Positions 17,174 through 25,946 are shown, counted from the first letter of the stretch. The stretch: 64,000 nt of DNA from an uncultured Prevotella sp. (GCA_900545525.1 UQZX01000005.1:1-64000); one strand, 5' to 3'. The notes: generated by a model from the sequence alone, not told the origin. A program made the numbers and translations.

Positions 17174-17563
17174 ATGAAGAAGATACGTGTATTTGGCATT
17201 ATAATCCTGTCGGCGGCAATGATGTCGTTTACCGCCGACAGGGTTATACGCAAACAGAACGACGGAACGGCAGTTGTCAACACAACAACCCTCGCACGGG
17301 ACGTGAAGGGATACAATGGTCCGATACCACTGGAAATACATATAAAGAACAACCGCATCGTAAAGATAGTGGCACTTACCAACTCGGAAACAAGAAAATA
17401 TATGAACCTCGTGAACCAAAAACTTATTCCGAAATGGACAGGCATGAAGGTGGACAAGGCTCTTTCAACAAACATGGACGGTGTGAGCGGGGCGACAATA
17501 TCATCGGATGCCGTTAAAGAAAATGTAAGGCGCGGACTTAAATACTACAGGAAAAAGAAATGA
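17174..17563 (+). CDS. Secreted FMN-binding domain protein
   Basis: This 129-residue protein has an N-terminal signal or anchor (MKKIRVFGIIILSAAMMSFT) and one FMN-bind domain. The flavinylation motif DGVSGAT is at residues 102-108, and Thr108 is the expected phosphoester-linked FMN site. Such domains occur in RnfG/NqrC-type and extracytosolic electron-transfer proteins and are modified by an ApbE-type transferase, which is not in this window. It probably shares the transcript of the upstream secreted protein and ends before a long hairpin. A role in periplasmic electron transfer, for example metal or heme reduction for the nearby receptor, is inference. Confidence 0.8.
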   Translation: MKKIRVFGIIILSAAMMSFTADRVIRKQNDGTAVVNTTTLARDVKGYNGPIPLEIHIKNNRIVKIVALTNSETRKYMNLVNQKLIPKWTGMKVDKALSTNMDGVSGATISSDAVKENVRRGLKYYRKKK

Positions 17564-17661
17564 ATGGCTGTGTAATCCCTACGGTAAAGACAACAAAAAG
17601 AGCGTGAAGTAAAATCACTTCATTATCAGCTAATTGCACCACGCCTGTGATAACCCATAGC

Positions 17662-17720
17662 TTTACGGTCCGTAACCCATAGCTTTACATGTCCTAAAGC
17701 TATGGGTTACGGACCGTAAA
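17662..17720. terminator. 26-bp perfect hairpin between convergent genes, part of a three-copy repeat
   Basis: The arm at 17662-17687 pairs perfectly with 17695-17720 around a 7-nt loop. The core AACCCATAGCTTTA also occurs just upstream (from 17652), giving two direct copies and one inverted copy. It separates the convergent FMN-binding gene and murB and probably terminates both, although the following A/T run is short. Confidence 0.6.
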
Positions 17721-17820
17721 AATATCCTTTATGACCGGAAGCATCATAAGAAATGGAACATATCTGTATAACAGGACTTACGGATGTTGCCGCCAAAAAC
17801 TACAACAGACGTTGAGATGC

Positions 17821-18834
17821 CTAAACAATATTTACCTCCGGATGTATTTCTATTCCGAACTTGTCGCGCACATCCCTGCGTATTGCCTCGCAAAGGGCAA
17901 CGATGTCGTTGCCTGTGGCACCACCGCGATTGACCAGCACAAGCGCCTGCTTGTCATGAACGCCTGCCCTGCCGAGTGTCCTTCCTTTCCATCCACATAC
18001 GTCAATCATCCATCCCGCAGGTATTTTCTCATGGTCTTCGTCCACGGTATAATGGGGCATACCAGGATACATGGCTGCAATCTCCTTGTATTTTGACCTC
18101 GGAACGACAGCATTCATAAAGAAGCTGCCGGCATTTCCCTCTGTCTTGGGGTCGGGAAGCTTGGCATTACGTATATCTATTATAATGTCACGCAACTGGC
18201 ACGCCGTAGGCTCCGATATTCCTTTACGGGCAAGTTCGCCACGGATATTGCCATAGTCGAGGCACGGTTTATAGACAGTGGACAGGCGATATGTAACGTG
18301 TGTTATGATGAAACGGTTGCGCCACTCACCTTTAAAGCGGCTGTTGCGGTAAGAATAACAACAATCGGCATTTGAAAACTCAAACATACGACCGGTGGAA
18401 ATCTCCACAGCCTCTACCTTATATATAAGGTCTTTCGCCTCGACACCGTATGCCCCGATATTCTGAACCGCGCTTGCGCCCACCTCGCCGGGTATAAGAG
18501 AGAGGTTCTCCATGCCATGCCAGCCGTTTTCAACACACATGTCAACAATGTCGTCCCACGTCTCTCCGCTGCCGCAACGCAAAAGCACGCCGTCGGTGAC
18601 CGTCTCATACGTAAAGCCCTTTATAGCTGAATGGAACACCGTTCCGGCATAATCGCCGGTAAGGAGCAGATTGCTTCCGCCACCAATGACAAGCTTCGGA
18701 CCGGCAACATTGCCACAGTTACCAAGAACAGACTTTAGTTCGTCTACATCATCGAACTCTATAAAACGACGGCACTTGGCGTCTATGCCAAATGTATTGT
18801 GAGCGGCAAGGCTATAGTCCTTTATATCTTTCAT
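17821..18834 (-). CDS. murB: UDP-N-acetylenolpyruvoylglucosamine reductase
   Basis: MurB reduces UDP-GlcNAc-enolpyruvate to UDP-MurNAc with NADPH and FAD, in cytoplasmic peptidoglycan precursor synthesis. The 337 residues match the type I (E. coli-like) enzyme. The FAD-binding stretch is LVIGGGSNLLLTG (about 48-60) and LSLIPGEVGASAVQNIGAYG (111-130) follows. The substrate loop is YSYRNSRFKG (Arg163), the catalytic Ser237 is in GNAGSFFMN, and a C-terminal Glu333 sits in HPEV. It lies downstream of a DUF4348 lipoprotein gene on the same strand, 71 bp apart, and may share its promoter. Confidence 0.95.
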   Translation of the reverse strand: MKDIKDYSLAAHNTFGIDAKCRRFIEFDDVDELKSVLGNCGNVAGPKLVIGGGSNLLLTGDYAGTVFHSAIKGFTYETVTDGVLLRCGSGETWDDIVDMCVENGWHGMENLSLIPGEVGASAVQNIGAYGVEAKDLIYKVEAVEISTGRMFEFSNADCCYSYRNSRFKGEWRNRFIITHVTYRLSTVYKPCLDYGNIRGELARKGISEPTACQLRDIIIDIRNAKLPDPKTEGNAGSFFMNAVVPRSKYKEIAAMYPGMPHYTVDEDHEKIPAGWMIDVCGWKGRTLGRAGVHDKQALVLVNRGGATGNDIVALCEAIRRDVRDKFGIEIHPEVNIV

Positions 18835-18905
18835 AAAAAATCCGGATTAAGAAAAGGCGGAGCACGGTCTTTTACTAACCACGACCGGCACGCCTGTTAT
18901 GAAAA

Positions 18906-19748
18906 TCATTCCGACAGCTGCATCAGTTTCCAGTCTCCGCCGACACGCTTGAACGTGAGTTGCATCTCCATACCGTTGGAAATGCCGCGCATCAGGAATA
19001 TCTTCTGGTTTCCCGAAGCCCTGCCATGTCCGTAGATAATGTTATATATGCTCCCTGAAGGAAGCTCTGGTGCGAATGCCGGCCATGTCTCTGGTGCAAT
19101 CTCACCTGTCATTGTGCTGAAGTCGTCGTCAGGGTCTTGTCCTGTAAAAGTTACCGGATTGTTAAGGCTCCGCTCCTGAAAAGAGGCATCGGTGGCAAAC
19201 TTCTGGTAGAAAGAGAGGAATGATGAACAGGGATGCTGCGACATCTCGCATTTCCTTATGGCAACAAGCATCCATGTTCCGTTTATTCTCTTGAAAACAT
19301 AATCCTTGACCTTTTCACTTACAAGGTTTATCTTTTCAACCACAACATTGTTTATTGTGGTATCCTTAACGACATTCATCTGTTTCTCCGAGTCAAAGAT
19401 AAGGGTATAAAAACCTTGCTCCATGAAGAAATGTTCCATTTTCCAGCCCGACTTTGCAATAGAGGTTTTCTCACCGAAGTCGTCCACCTGCAGGGGGAAT
19501 TTAATCCTTTTCATCTGCAACTTGTGGTTGGCGGCAAAGTTAAAGATAAAGTCATCGAACAGCTCATCTGCCGCAACAGGCATCGGCTGTTCCTCTATCA
19601 GCTGCTCCATTGTATCGACATTAAGCGTTGTATCGATAACCGAATCAACTGCCAAAGAGTCTGCTATAGGCTTTCTTTCGGTGCATCCCGTTGTCCAGAA
19701 CATCATGCACACACAAACCGCAATGGCTGTTAAAAAGCATTTTCTCAT
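18906..19748 (-). CDS. DUF4348-type lipoprotein
   Basis: From the ATG at 19748 the protein has 280 residues with a lipoprotein signal peptide (MRKCFLTAIAVCVCMMFWTTGC). A longer frame adds four residues, but this start fits the signal better. The body, with LPVAADELFDDFIFNFA-like sequence near residue 60, matches DUF4348 as found upstream of cell-envelope genes in Bacteroidales. The fold is alpha/beta with no catalytic motif that I can see. A consensus promoter lies 46 bp upstream, divergent from pheS. Its role is unknown and probably periplasmic. Confidence 0.7.
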   Translation of the reverse strand: MRKCFLTAIAVCVCMMFWTTGCTERKPIADSLAVDSVIDTTLNVDTMEQLIEEQPMPVAADELFDDFIFNFAANHKLQMKRIKFPLQVDDFGEKTSIAKSGWKMEHFFMEQGFYTLIFDSEKQMNVVKDTTINNVVVEKINLVSEKVKDYVFKRINGTWMLVAIRKCEMSQHPCSSFLSFYQKFATDASFQERSLNNPVTFTGQDPDDDFSTMTGEIAPETWPAFAPELPSGSIYNIIYGHGRASGNQKIFLMRGISNGMEMQLTFKRVGGDWKLMQLSE

Positions 19749-19794
19749 ATCCGGAAACAAATTCGTTTACGTATTACTTCCTCTCAAATTTGCG

Positions 19795-19802
19795 CAAAAG
19801 TA
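19795..19802 (-). promoter_or_regulatory. Promoter -7 box for the DUF4348/murB genes
   Basis: The minus strand reads TACTTTTG. A TTG lies 18 nt further upstream (19821-19823). It is back to back with the pheS promoter. Confidence 0.6.
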
Positions 19803-19845
19803 CAACTTTATTTTGATTTGCAACCTATATTTAATACAAAAATAT

Positions 19846-19853
19846 TACCTTTG
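19846..19853 (+). promoter_or_regulatory. Promoter -7 box for pheS
   Basis: TACCTTTG matches TAnnTTTG and lies 39 bp upstream of the pheS ATG. The resulting leader of about 30 nt leaves no room for a pheS attenuator, unlike in many other bacteria. Confidence 0.6.
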
Positions 19854-19892
19854 CACAAATTTTTAATGTCGCATTAATACTTATTATCCGAT

Positions 19893-20930
19893 ATGATACT
19901 TGAGAAAATAGAAAGCCTTTTGGCAGAAATCAAGACTCTTACAGCCTCTAACGCAGAGGAAGCCGAAGCTCTGCGACTGAAATATCTCAGCAAGAAAGGT
20001 GAAATCAACGCACTTATGGCAGACTTCAGGAATGTTCCGGCAGAACAGAAAAAGGAAGTCGGAATAAAAATAAACGAGCTGAAGCAAACCGCAACGGAAC
20101 GCATAAACACCTTGCGTGAGCAGTGCGAAACGGCAGATACACAGGAGGAGGGAATGGACCTTACGCGTTCGGCATACCCGATAGACCTCGGCACGCGCCA
20201 CCCGCTGACCATTGTAAAGAACGAGATAATAGATATTTTCTCACGAATGGGCTTTATTCTTGCCGACGGACCTGAGGTGGAAGACGACTTGCACGTATTT
20301 ACGAAGATGAACTTTGCTGCCGATCATCCGGCACGTGACATGCAGGACACATTCTTTGTTGAACAAAATGCAGACGATGTGACAAAGAACATCGTATTGC
20401 GCAGCCATACAAGCTCTGTTCAGGCACGTTACATGGAAACATCCCAGCCGCCTATCCGCATAATAAGCCCCGGACGCGTATACCGCAACGAGGCAATTAC
20501 GGCGCGCGCCCACTGCTTCTTTCATCAGGTAGAAGGACTTTACATCGACAAGGACGTGTCGTTCACCGACCTTAAGCAGGTGCTTCTTTCATTTGCCCGC
20601 GAGATGTTCGGAGCTGACACGAAGATACGTCTGCGCCCGAGCTACTTCCCGTTTACGGAACCAAGCGCGGAAATGGATATATCATGCCACATCTGCGGCG
20701 GCAAGGGTTGCGGTTTCTGCAAGCATACCGGCTGGGTTGAGATATTGGGATGCGGAATGGTAGACCCCAACGTGCTCGAACAGTGCGGAATAGACAGCAA
20801 GGTTTATTCGGGATATGCTTTCGGCATGGGTGTGGAGCGCATAACAAACCTGAAGTATCAGGTTTCAGACCTGCGCATGTTCTCTGAGAACGACACACGC
20901 TTCCTTGAAGAATTCAAGTCGGCAAACTAA
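19893..20930 (+). CDS. pheS: Phenylalanine-tRNA ligase alpha subunit
   Basis: PheS with PheT charges tRNA-Phe. The 345 residues have the family layout. An N-terminal coiled-coil tRNA-binding region (about 1-85) precedes the class II catalytic core. Visible core motifs are motif 2-like FTEPSAEMDISC and motif 3 GMGVERITNLKY near the C-terminus. The insert CHICGGKGCGFCKHTGW is typical of PheS. pheT is not adjacent, which is common in Bacteroidetes. A strong terminator follows, so it is transcribed alone. Confidence 0.97.
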   Translation: MILEKIESLLAEIKTLTASNAEEAEALRLKYLSKKGEINALMADFRNVPAEQKKEVGIKINELKQTATERINTLREQCETADTQEEGMDLTRSAYPIDLGTRHPLTIVKNEIIDIFSRMGFILADGPEVEDDLHVFTKMNFAADHPARDMQDTFFVEQNADDVTKNIVLRSHTSSVQARYMETSQPPIRIISPGRVYRNEAITARAHCFFHQVEGLYIDKDVSFTDLKQVLLSFAREMFGADTKIRLRPSYFPFTEPSAEMDISCHICGGKGCGFCKHTGWVEILGCGMVDPNVLEQCGIDSKVYSGYAFGMGVERITNLKYQVSDLRMFSENDTRFLEEFKSAN

Positions 20931-20958
20931 GTGTTTCTGAACACAACGTTATACGAAC

Positions 20959-20995
20959 GCCGGAACACTGCCCAACAGTGTTCCGGCATTTTTTT
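20959..20995 (+). terminator. Intrinsic terminator after pheS
   Basis: GCCGGAACACTG (20959-20970) and its perfect complement (20976-20987) form a 12-bp stem with a 5-nt loop, followed by ATTTTTTT. It ends about 20 bp before the MFS start codon. Confidence 0.9.
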
Positions 20996-21014
20996 AATAC
21001 AAACACCACACATC

Positions 21015-22211
21015 ATGGCTAAAGACAAGTTATTCAGCAAAAGCTACCTGTGCATATTGGCAGCCAACTTTCTTCTCTTCTTCGGCTTTTGGATTCTCAT
21101 CCCTGTCCTGCCGTTCTATATAAAAGAGACATACGCATGTCCGGAAGCCGTTCTCGGTGCCGTTCTTAGCTGCTACACCGTATCCGAACTGTGCATACGC
21201 CCCTTCTCGGGATACTTTATGGACTCTTTCCCGCGCAAGCCGCTGTACATCTCGTTCTACTTTCTATGTACAACAGCGTTCGTCGGATATATGCTTGCCT
21301 GCACTCTCACCTTATTTATAATAATACGCACGCTCCACGGAGCGGCATTCGGCGGCGTGACCGTCGGCGGTAACACCCTGTGCGTGGACATCATGCCAAG
21401 TTCAAGACGCGGGGAAGGCCTGGGTTATTACGGACTTACAAACAACTCGGCAATGGCTCTCGGTCCCATGACGGGCTTGTTCATGCACGGAAAGATGCCA
21501 TATGAGCAGATTTTCCTTGCCGGATTTGCTGCAAGCATTACCGGACTTATCCTTGCTTCCATGATAAAGACAAAGGTAAAGCCACAGGCTAAACGTCCGC
21601 CTGTATCGCTCGACAGGTTCATACTGCTCAAGGGAATTCCCGTGAGCATATCGCTTTTGCTGCTGTCTATACCATACGGGGCGACGACAAACTTTGTGGC
21701 AATGTACGCCAAAGAAATAGGGATAACCGCCGCATCGGGCTTCTTCTTCACCGTCATGGCTGCGGGAATGGGCATATCGCGCATATTCGCAGGCAAGCAG
21801 GTTGACAGGGGATATGTCACACGCTGCATACACCTTGGCTTCTATCCCGTAATAACGGCATTCATGCTTCTGTCCTTATGCCGCTTCATAATTGACTACA
21901 GCCATTCCGCCGCAACTGTATGCTTCTTCATCGTACCGCTGCTGCTGGGCATCGGCTTCGGCATAATGTTCCCGGCGATGAACACCTTATATATAAACCT
22001 CGCCCCTAACAACCGCCGTGCAACCGCAACAAGCACTTATCTCACGGCATGGGATGTGGGCATTGGCATCGGAATTGTAAGCAGCGGCATCATTGCACAG
22101 CACTTCACGTTCTACATGGTGTACCTTACAGGCTCCGTGCTTTGTGCCATATCACTCATATTCTTTGTGCTGAAAGTCACTCCACATTACAACAAGAACA
22201 AGTACAGATAA
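21015..22211 (+). CDS. MFS transporter
   Basis: From the ATG at 21015 (MAKDKLFSKSYLCI) the protein has 398 residues and about 12 hydrophobic segments. The frame is open back to 20931, but that segment overlaps the pheS terminator and is not expected to be translated. The loop between TM2 and TM3 reads GYFMDSFPRKPLY, matching the MFS motif A (G-x-x-x-D-x-x-x-R-K/R). A second half-motif, GKQVDRGYVTR, lies after TM8. It looks like a drug or metabolite efflux-type permease. The substrate cannot be inferred, and no regulator is adjacent. Confidence 0.85.
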   Translation: MAKDKLFSKSYLCILAANFLLFFGFWILIPVLPFYIKETYACPEAVLGAVLSCYTVSELCIRPFSGYFMDSFPRKPLYISFYFLCTTAFVGYMLACTLTLFIIIRTLHGAAFGGVTVGGNTLCVDIMPSSRRGEGLGYYGLTNNSAMALGPMTGLFMHGKMPYEQIFLAGFAASITGLILASMIKTKVKPQAKRPPVSLDRFILLKGIPVSISLLLLSIPYGATTNFVAMYAKEIGITAASGFFFTVMAAGMGISRIFAGKQVDRGYVTRCIHLGFYPVITAFMLLSLCRFIIDYSHSAATVCFFIVPLLLGIGFGIMFPAMNTLYINLAPNNRRATATSTYLTAWDVGIGIGIVSSGIIAQHFTFYMVYLTGSVLCAISLIFFVLKVTPHYNKNKYR

Positions 22212-22241
22212 CAATATGAGTATTTTGACACACCATCAACA

Positions 22242-24380
22242 CTAACCTTCATCTACAATCATACCGAGGAACTCTTCCTCATCCACAATGGGTATTCCGA
22301 GTTTCTCCGCCTTCTGCAACTTTGCCGGTCCCATGTTCTCACCTGCAAGTATAAACGAGGTTTTCTTGCTTATGCTACCCACGTTCTTGCCTCCGTTCTG
22401 TTCGATAAGCAGCTTGTACTCATCGCGGCTGTGACGGCTGAACACGCCACTTATAACAATGCTCTTTCCCGCAAGTTTGTCAGAGACTGATGACATCTGC
22501 TCTTCCGACAACGACATCTGCAGACCGTAGCCACGCAGACGTTCCACTATATCACGGTTTACGGGGTCAGCAAAATACGCCATTATACTGCCTGCCATAA
22601 CGCCACCTATGCCTTCAACGTCCATCAGTTCCTCTGCCGTCGCAGACATAAGAGCGTCCATATTCTTGAAATGGCGTGCAAGAAGCTTTGCCGAGGTCTC
22701 GCCGACAAAACGTATGCCAAGCGCAAAGACCACGCGCTCAAACGGAACGGACTTCGACTTCTCTATACCGTCAACGATTTTCTGCGCCGATTTCTGCCTG
22801 CTGCCGTCACCGTTTATCTGCTGAACGTCTATCCTGTACAAGTCGGCAACGTCCTTTATAAGTCCCTGGCGGTAAAATCCGTCCACCGTTTCCGGTCCAA
22901 GACTGTCTATGTCCATTGCCTTTCTCGATATGAAATGCTCTATCCTGCCCTTTATCTGCGGCGGGCACCCTGTGTCGTTAGGACAATAATATGCCGCCTC
23001 TCCCTCATAACGCACGAGCGGAGTGCCGCATTCGGGGCACTTACGTGCAAACATCACGGGCTGTGACATTATCGGACGCTGCTCTATGTCAACGCCTACA
23101 ATCTTCGGTATTATCTCCCCTCCCTTCTCAACATACACATAGTCGCCTACGTGCAGGTCAAGAGAGCGTATAAAATCTTCGTTGTTAAGCGTGGCACGCC
23201 GCACCGTAGTGCCGGCAAGCTGCACAGGTTCCATGTTGGCAACAGGGGTCACCGCACCTGTGCGCCCCACCTGGAATGTCACTTCATTAAGCCTCGTACA
23301 GGCACGTTCTGCCTTAAACTTATACGCGATAGCCCACCGGGGGCTCTTTGCCGTGTATCCGAGGGCACGCTGCTGGCGCATGGAGTTTACTTTCAGCACA
23401 ATGCCGTCTGTTGCAACGGGAAGGTTCTTGCGCTCCGTGTCCCAGTATTTTATAAAGTCGTATATCTCCTGAAGGGTCCTAACCTTCTTCATTCCCTCAC
23501 TTATCTTGAAGCCCCACTGCCGCGCAGCCATAAGGTTTTCATAATGACCGTCGCACGGCACGTCGTCTCCCGGCATATAATACAGGTACGCGTCGAGCCT
23601 TCTCTTTGCCACGACGGCAGAGCTAAGACTTTTCAACGTTCCGCTTGCCGCATTGCGGGGATTGGCAAACAAAGGCTCCTCCGCAGCCTCCCGCTCGGCA
23701 TTAAGCTGTTCAAAGACGTTCCATGGCATGAGAATCTCACCGCGTATCTCAAACTCCTCTGGAAATGAAGAATATGGAAATGAAGAATGAAGAATGTAGA
23801 ATGAAGAATTTGCTGCCGCCATTTCGGAGGGTGTATTGCCTTCTGTTCCATCGGGCATACTTTCATTCTTCATTCTACATTCTTCATTCTTCATTTCCCA
23901 TTCTTTCTTCAGAACGAGGGGGATTGAACGTATCGTCTTGACATTGTCGGTGACATCATCGCCCTGCACACCGTCGCCGCGTGTCACGGCTCTTACAAGC
24001 CTGCCGCCTTCGTATGTCAGCGATATTGACAGACCGTCGTACTTCATTTCGCAGCAAACCTCAAAGTCCTCGCCGCCAAGTCCTTTCCTGACACTCTCAT
24101 ACCAGTCGGCAACTTCGGCTTCATTATATGTGTTGGAAAGCGACAGCATCGGGTATTTATGCTTCACGTGGCGGAAGTCCTGACTGAGGTCACTGCCCAC
24201 ACGGCATGTCGGAGAGTTGGGATCGTCCATTTCCGGATGGCGCGCCTCAAGGTCCTGAAGCTCCCTCATCAGCATGTCAAACTCCATGTCGCTCACAACA
24301 GGGCGGTTATTTATATAATAGTCGCGGTTATATCCGTGCAACAGATCCCGCAGTTGCAATATTCTTTCTTTATCGTTCAT
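22242..24380 (-). CDS. ligA: NAD-dependent DNA ligase with an internal palindromic insertion
   Basis: LigA seals nicks using NAD+. With ATG 24380 the protein has 712 residues; six more codons from a TTG at 24398 are open but less likely. The layout is complete: an adenylation domain with catalytic Lys113 in CEMKYDGLSIS, an EIRGEILMPW motif, an OB fold, a four-Cys zinc finger (CPECG...CPNDTGC), HhH repeats and a C-terminal BRCT domain. Typical LigA has about 665-670 residues. The excess is a low-complexity insert at about residues 159-206, between the KxDG motif and EIRGE, encoded by an inverted-repeat element (23757-23910). The frame is intact, and I infer the enzyme is functional because this is normally the essential replicative ligase. 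Confidence 0.95.
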   Translation of the reverse strand: MNDKERILQLRDLLHGYNRDYYINNRPVVSDMEFDMLMRELQDLEARHPEMDDPNSPTCRVGSDLSQDFRHVKHKYPMLSLSNTYNEAEVADWYESVRKGLGGEDFEVCCEMKYDGLSISLTYEGGRLVRAVTRGDGVQGDDVTDNVKTIRSIPLVLKKEWEMKNEECRMKNESMPDGTEGNTPSEMAAANSSFYILHSSFPYSSFPEEFEIRGEILMPWNVFEQLNAEREAAEEPLFANPRNAASGTLKSLSSAVVAKRRLDAYLYYMPGDDVPCDGHYENLMAARQWGFKISEGMKKVRTLQEIYDFIKYWDTERKNLPVATDGIVLKVNSMRQQRALGYTAKSPRWAIAYKFKAERACTRLNEVTFQVGRTGAVTPVANMEPVQLAGTTVRRATLNNEDFIRSLDLHVGDYVYVEKGGEIIPKIVGVDIEQRPIMSQPVMFARKCPECGTPLVRYEGEAAYYCPNDTGCPPQIKGRIEHFISRKAMDIDSLGPETVDGFYRQGLIKDVADLYRIDVQQINGDGSRQKSAQKIVDGIEKSKSVPFERVVFALGIRFVGETSAKLLARHFKNMDALMSATAEELMDVEGIGGVMAGSIMAYFADPVNRDIVERLRGYGLQMSLSEEQMSSVSDKLAGKSIVISGVFSRHSRDEYKLLIEQNGGKNVGSISKKTSFILAGENMGPAKLQKAEKLGIPIVDEEEFLGMIVDEG
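23757..23910. repeat. Palindromic element inserted in frame inside ligA
   Basis: A perfect 34-bp inverted repeat (23776-23809 and 23865-23898) built from GAAGAAT-like units flanks a 55-bp centre. Further partial copies lie at the left edge. The segment adds about 47 codons to ligA and encodes repetitive peptides (MKNEECRMKNE and NSSFYILHSSFPYSSF). It resembles a small non-autonomous palindromic repeat. Both strands are open in several frames, which may be why insertion was tolerated. Confidence 0.85.
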
Positions 24381-24434
24381 AGTTGTCAAAAAAAGCAAAA
24401 AAGCGGTGCATATAAGAAATTTTTTCCTTGAAAT

Positions 24435-24794
24435 TCAGTCATCTTTTATATCCGGGGACAATCTGTCATCATCTGCAACACAATCGTTCTCCCGTCTATA
24501 AATCACTTTTCCCCTACGGTTTATATGGTCTATAAGGTCTTTGTTGTTTATTTTACAAAATATAGATATATCGAATTTATACGGCAGCAACGACTCGTTG
24601 ACGTCCGTATAGAGCCTTATCAAATCATCATGCGACAACTCCTTGCCTATCAGAGTTATGTCAACATCCGAAAACGGCTTGTAGTTGCCCATGGCACGCG
24701 AGCCGAACAAGACAACCTGCTCTATGTGCCTGTTTGCGGCAAACATGTCTTGCAGCATCTGGCATTCCTTCTCTTTCAGCCCGTATTGCAGCAT
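24435..24794 (-). CDS. MNT-type nucleotidyltransferase (antitoxin-like)
   Basis: From the ATG at 24794 the protein has 119 residues. It carries the minimal nucleotidyltransferase motif GSRAMGNYKPFSDVD (GSx10DxD, residues 31-45). An upstream in-frame ATG at 24842 would overlap the HEPN gene. It belongs to the HI0073/MntA-like group that pairs with a HEPN protein. In characterised HepT-MntA modules the transferase AMPylates the HEPN toxin to silence it. Here the HEPN gene lies immediately upstream, as expected for one operon. DNA ligase lies downstream on the same strand. Confidence 0.8.
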   Translation of the reverse strand: MLQYGLKEKECQMLQDMFAANRHIEQVVLFGSRAMGNYKPFSDVDITLIGKELSHDDLIRLYTDVNESLLPYKFDISIFCKINNKDLIDHINRRGKVIYRRENDCVADDDRLSPDIKDD

Positions 24795-24813
24795 ATTTAC
24801 AGAATGTTTATTG

Positions 24814-25236
24814 CTAAATAAGTTGTAACATCTTACGTTCAAACTTCACGAACAGGGGATAATACTTCTTTACGATTGCCTCGCATACCATTTCTGCGGT
24901 ATCTTCATCATAGTTATGCGATGTCAGATTGCGGTCCTCAATAGAGTCCATCCATTCGCTGTCGTCTATTATGCCCATCTGCAAAGCCTTGCGGAAGGCA
25001 TCCCTTGAGCCGCGTATATCAGTATAGCCCTGATATTCTGCATAGTTTTTCATCACGTTCCAGGCAAGTTCATGCGTATATTCAAAGCGCTGTATAAGCC
25101 CTTCTTTCAGCAGTTCGTCTATATCATCGCCCCAGTCCATCTTATCTGCTATGATGTCCACAGCCTGCCCCAGCTTTGCCAACGCCCTCCGGTAATTGTC
25201 AAATCGCTGTATCCAACGTATGTCCCTGTCTGCCAT
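24814..25236 (-). CDS. HEPN protein, HI0074-like nucleotidyltransferase partner
   Basis: This is a 140-residue all-helical protein. RNLTSHNY at 102-109 matches the HEPN RNase motif Rx4HxY (Arg102, His107, Tyr109). The surrounding sequence (RFEYTHELAWNVMKNYAEYQG) fits the HI0074-type nucleotidyltransferase substrate-binding family. The gene precedes the MNT nucleotidyltransferase by 19 bp, so the pair is a likely toxin-antitoxin module. Tyr109 is the residue expected to be AMPylated. A TAACTTTG box lies 43 bp upstream. Confidence 0.8.
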   Translation of the reverse strand: MADRDIRWIQRFDNYRRALAKLGQAVDIIADKMDWGDDIDELLKEGLIQRFEYTHELAWNVMKNYAEYQGYTDIRGSRDAFRKALQMGIIDDSEWMDSIEDRNLTSHNYDEDTAEMVCEAIVKKYYPLFVKFERKMLQLI

Positions 25237-25278
25237 GTGATGTTAGTTTGTAACCGTGTTTAATGCTAATAAATTACA

Positions 25279-25286
25279 CAAAGTTA
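25279..25286 (-). promoter_or_regulatory. Promoter -7 box for the HEPN/MNT operon
   Basis: The minus strand reads TAACTTTG, 43 bp before the HEPN start. A small hairpin, CCGGCA-6 nt-TGCCGG, lies further away at 25365-25382 in the same gap; nothing else is seen between 25287 and 25541. Confidence 0.55.
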
Positions 25287-25541
25287 TTATTTTTGCCTGA
25301 CATGTGAAAATAATTAATCATAATTTATCTGTCAGCCTACAACATTCTTGCTGTTGTATATAGCCCGGCAGCAAATTGCCGGACCGCCGGACATTCCGCC
25401 ATAAATATTACAAACTGTCGTCAAACCGGTGTTACAGGCAATAAAAAGGTATGGTAACAGTTATATATACATATAATACAGGCATCTGTACTACGCACAT
25501 ACCGATTGTATATGCAGACATATATACAAACACATTTTACT

Positions 25542-25946
25542 ATGGACATTACCTACAAAAACGTAAAGGACATTGACAAGGATGAACTTGAGGAACTGTT
25601 CTTGTCCTTAAACTGGTCGTCGGGCAAATATCCCGACAAGCTGGCGGAAGCCCTAAAAAACTACGGCTCGGTGTTTACGGCATGGGACGGCGGCAGGCTT
25701 ATAGGACTTATCGGCACAATGGACGACGGTGTGATGACTGCATACGTCCACTATCTTCTCGTCAACCCCGAATATCAGGGCAAGGGCATCGGGCGCAAGC
25801 TGGTTGAGATGACAAAGGAATACTATGCCGATTACCTGAAAATAGTGCTTGTGGCATACACCAATGCCATTGACTTTTATGTGTCTTGCGGCTTTGATGC
25901 TTCGCACGACGGGCTGCCGATGTACATAACAAGCATGGACGACTGA
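25542..25946 (+). CDS. GNAT-family N-acetyltransferase
   Basis: From the ATG at 25542 (MDITYKNVKDIDK) the protein has 134 residues. Twelve more in-frame codons upstream are unlikely to be used. The acetyl-CoA-binding signature is VNPEYQGKGIGRKLVEM (Q/RxxGxG/A), followed by the C-terminal NAIDFYVSCGF motif typical of GNATs. It is short, single-domain and cytoplasmic. The substrate is unknown. It stands alone before the trmD promoter. Confidence 0.85.
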   Translation: MDITYKNVKDIDKDELEELFLSLNWSSGKYPDKLAEALKNYGSVFTAWDGGRLIGLIGTMDDGVMTAYVHYLLVNPEYQGKGIGRKLVEMTKEYYADYLKIVLVAYTNAIDFYVSCGFDASHDGLPMYITSMDD

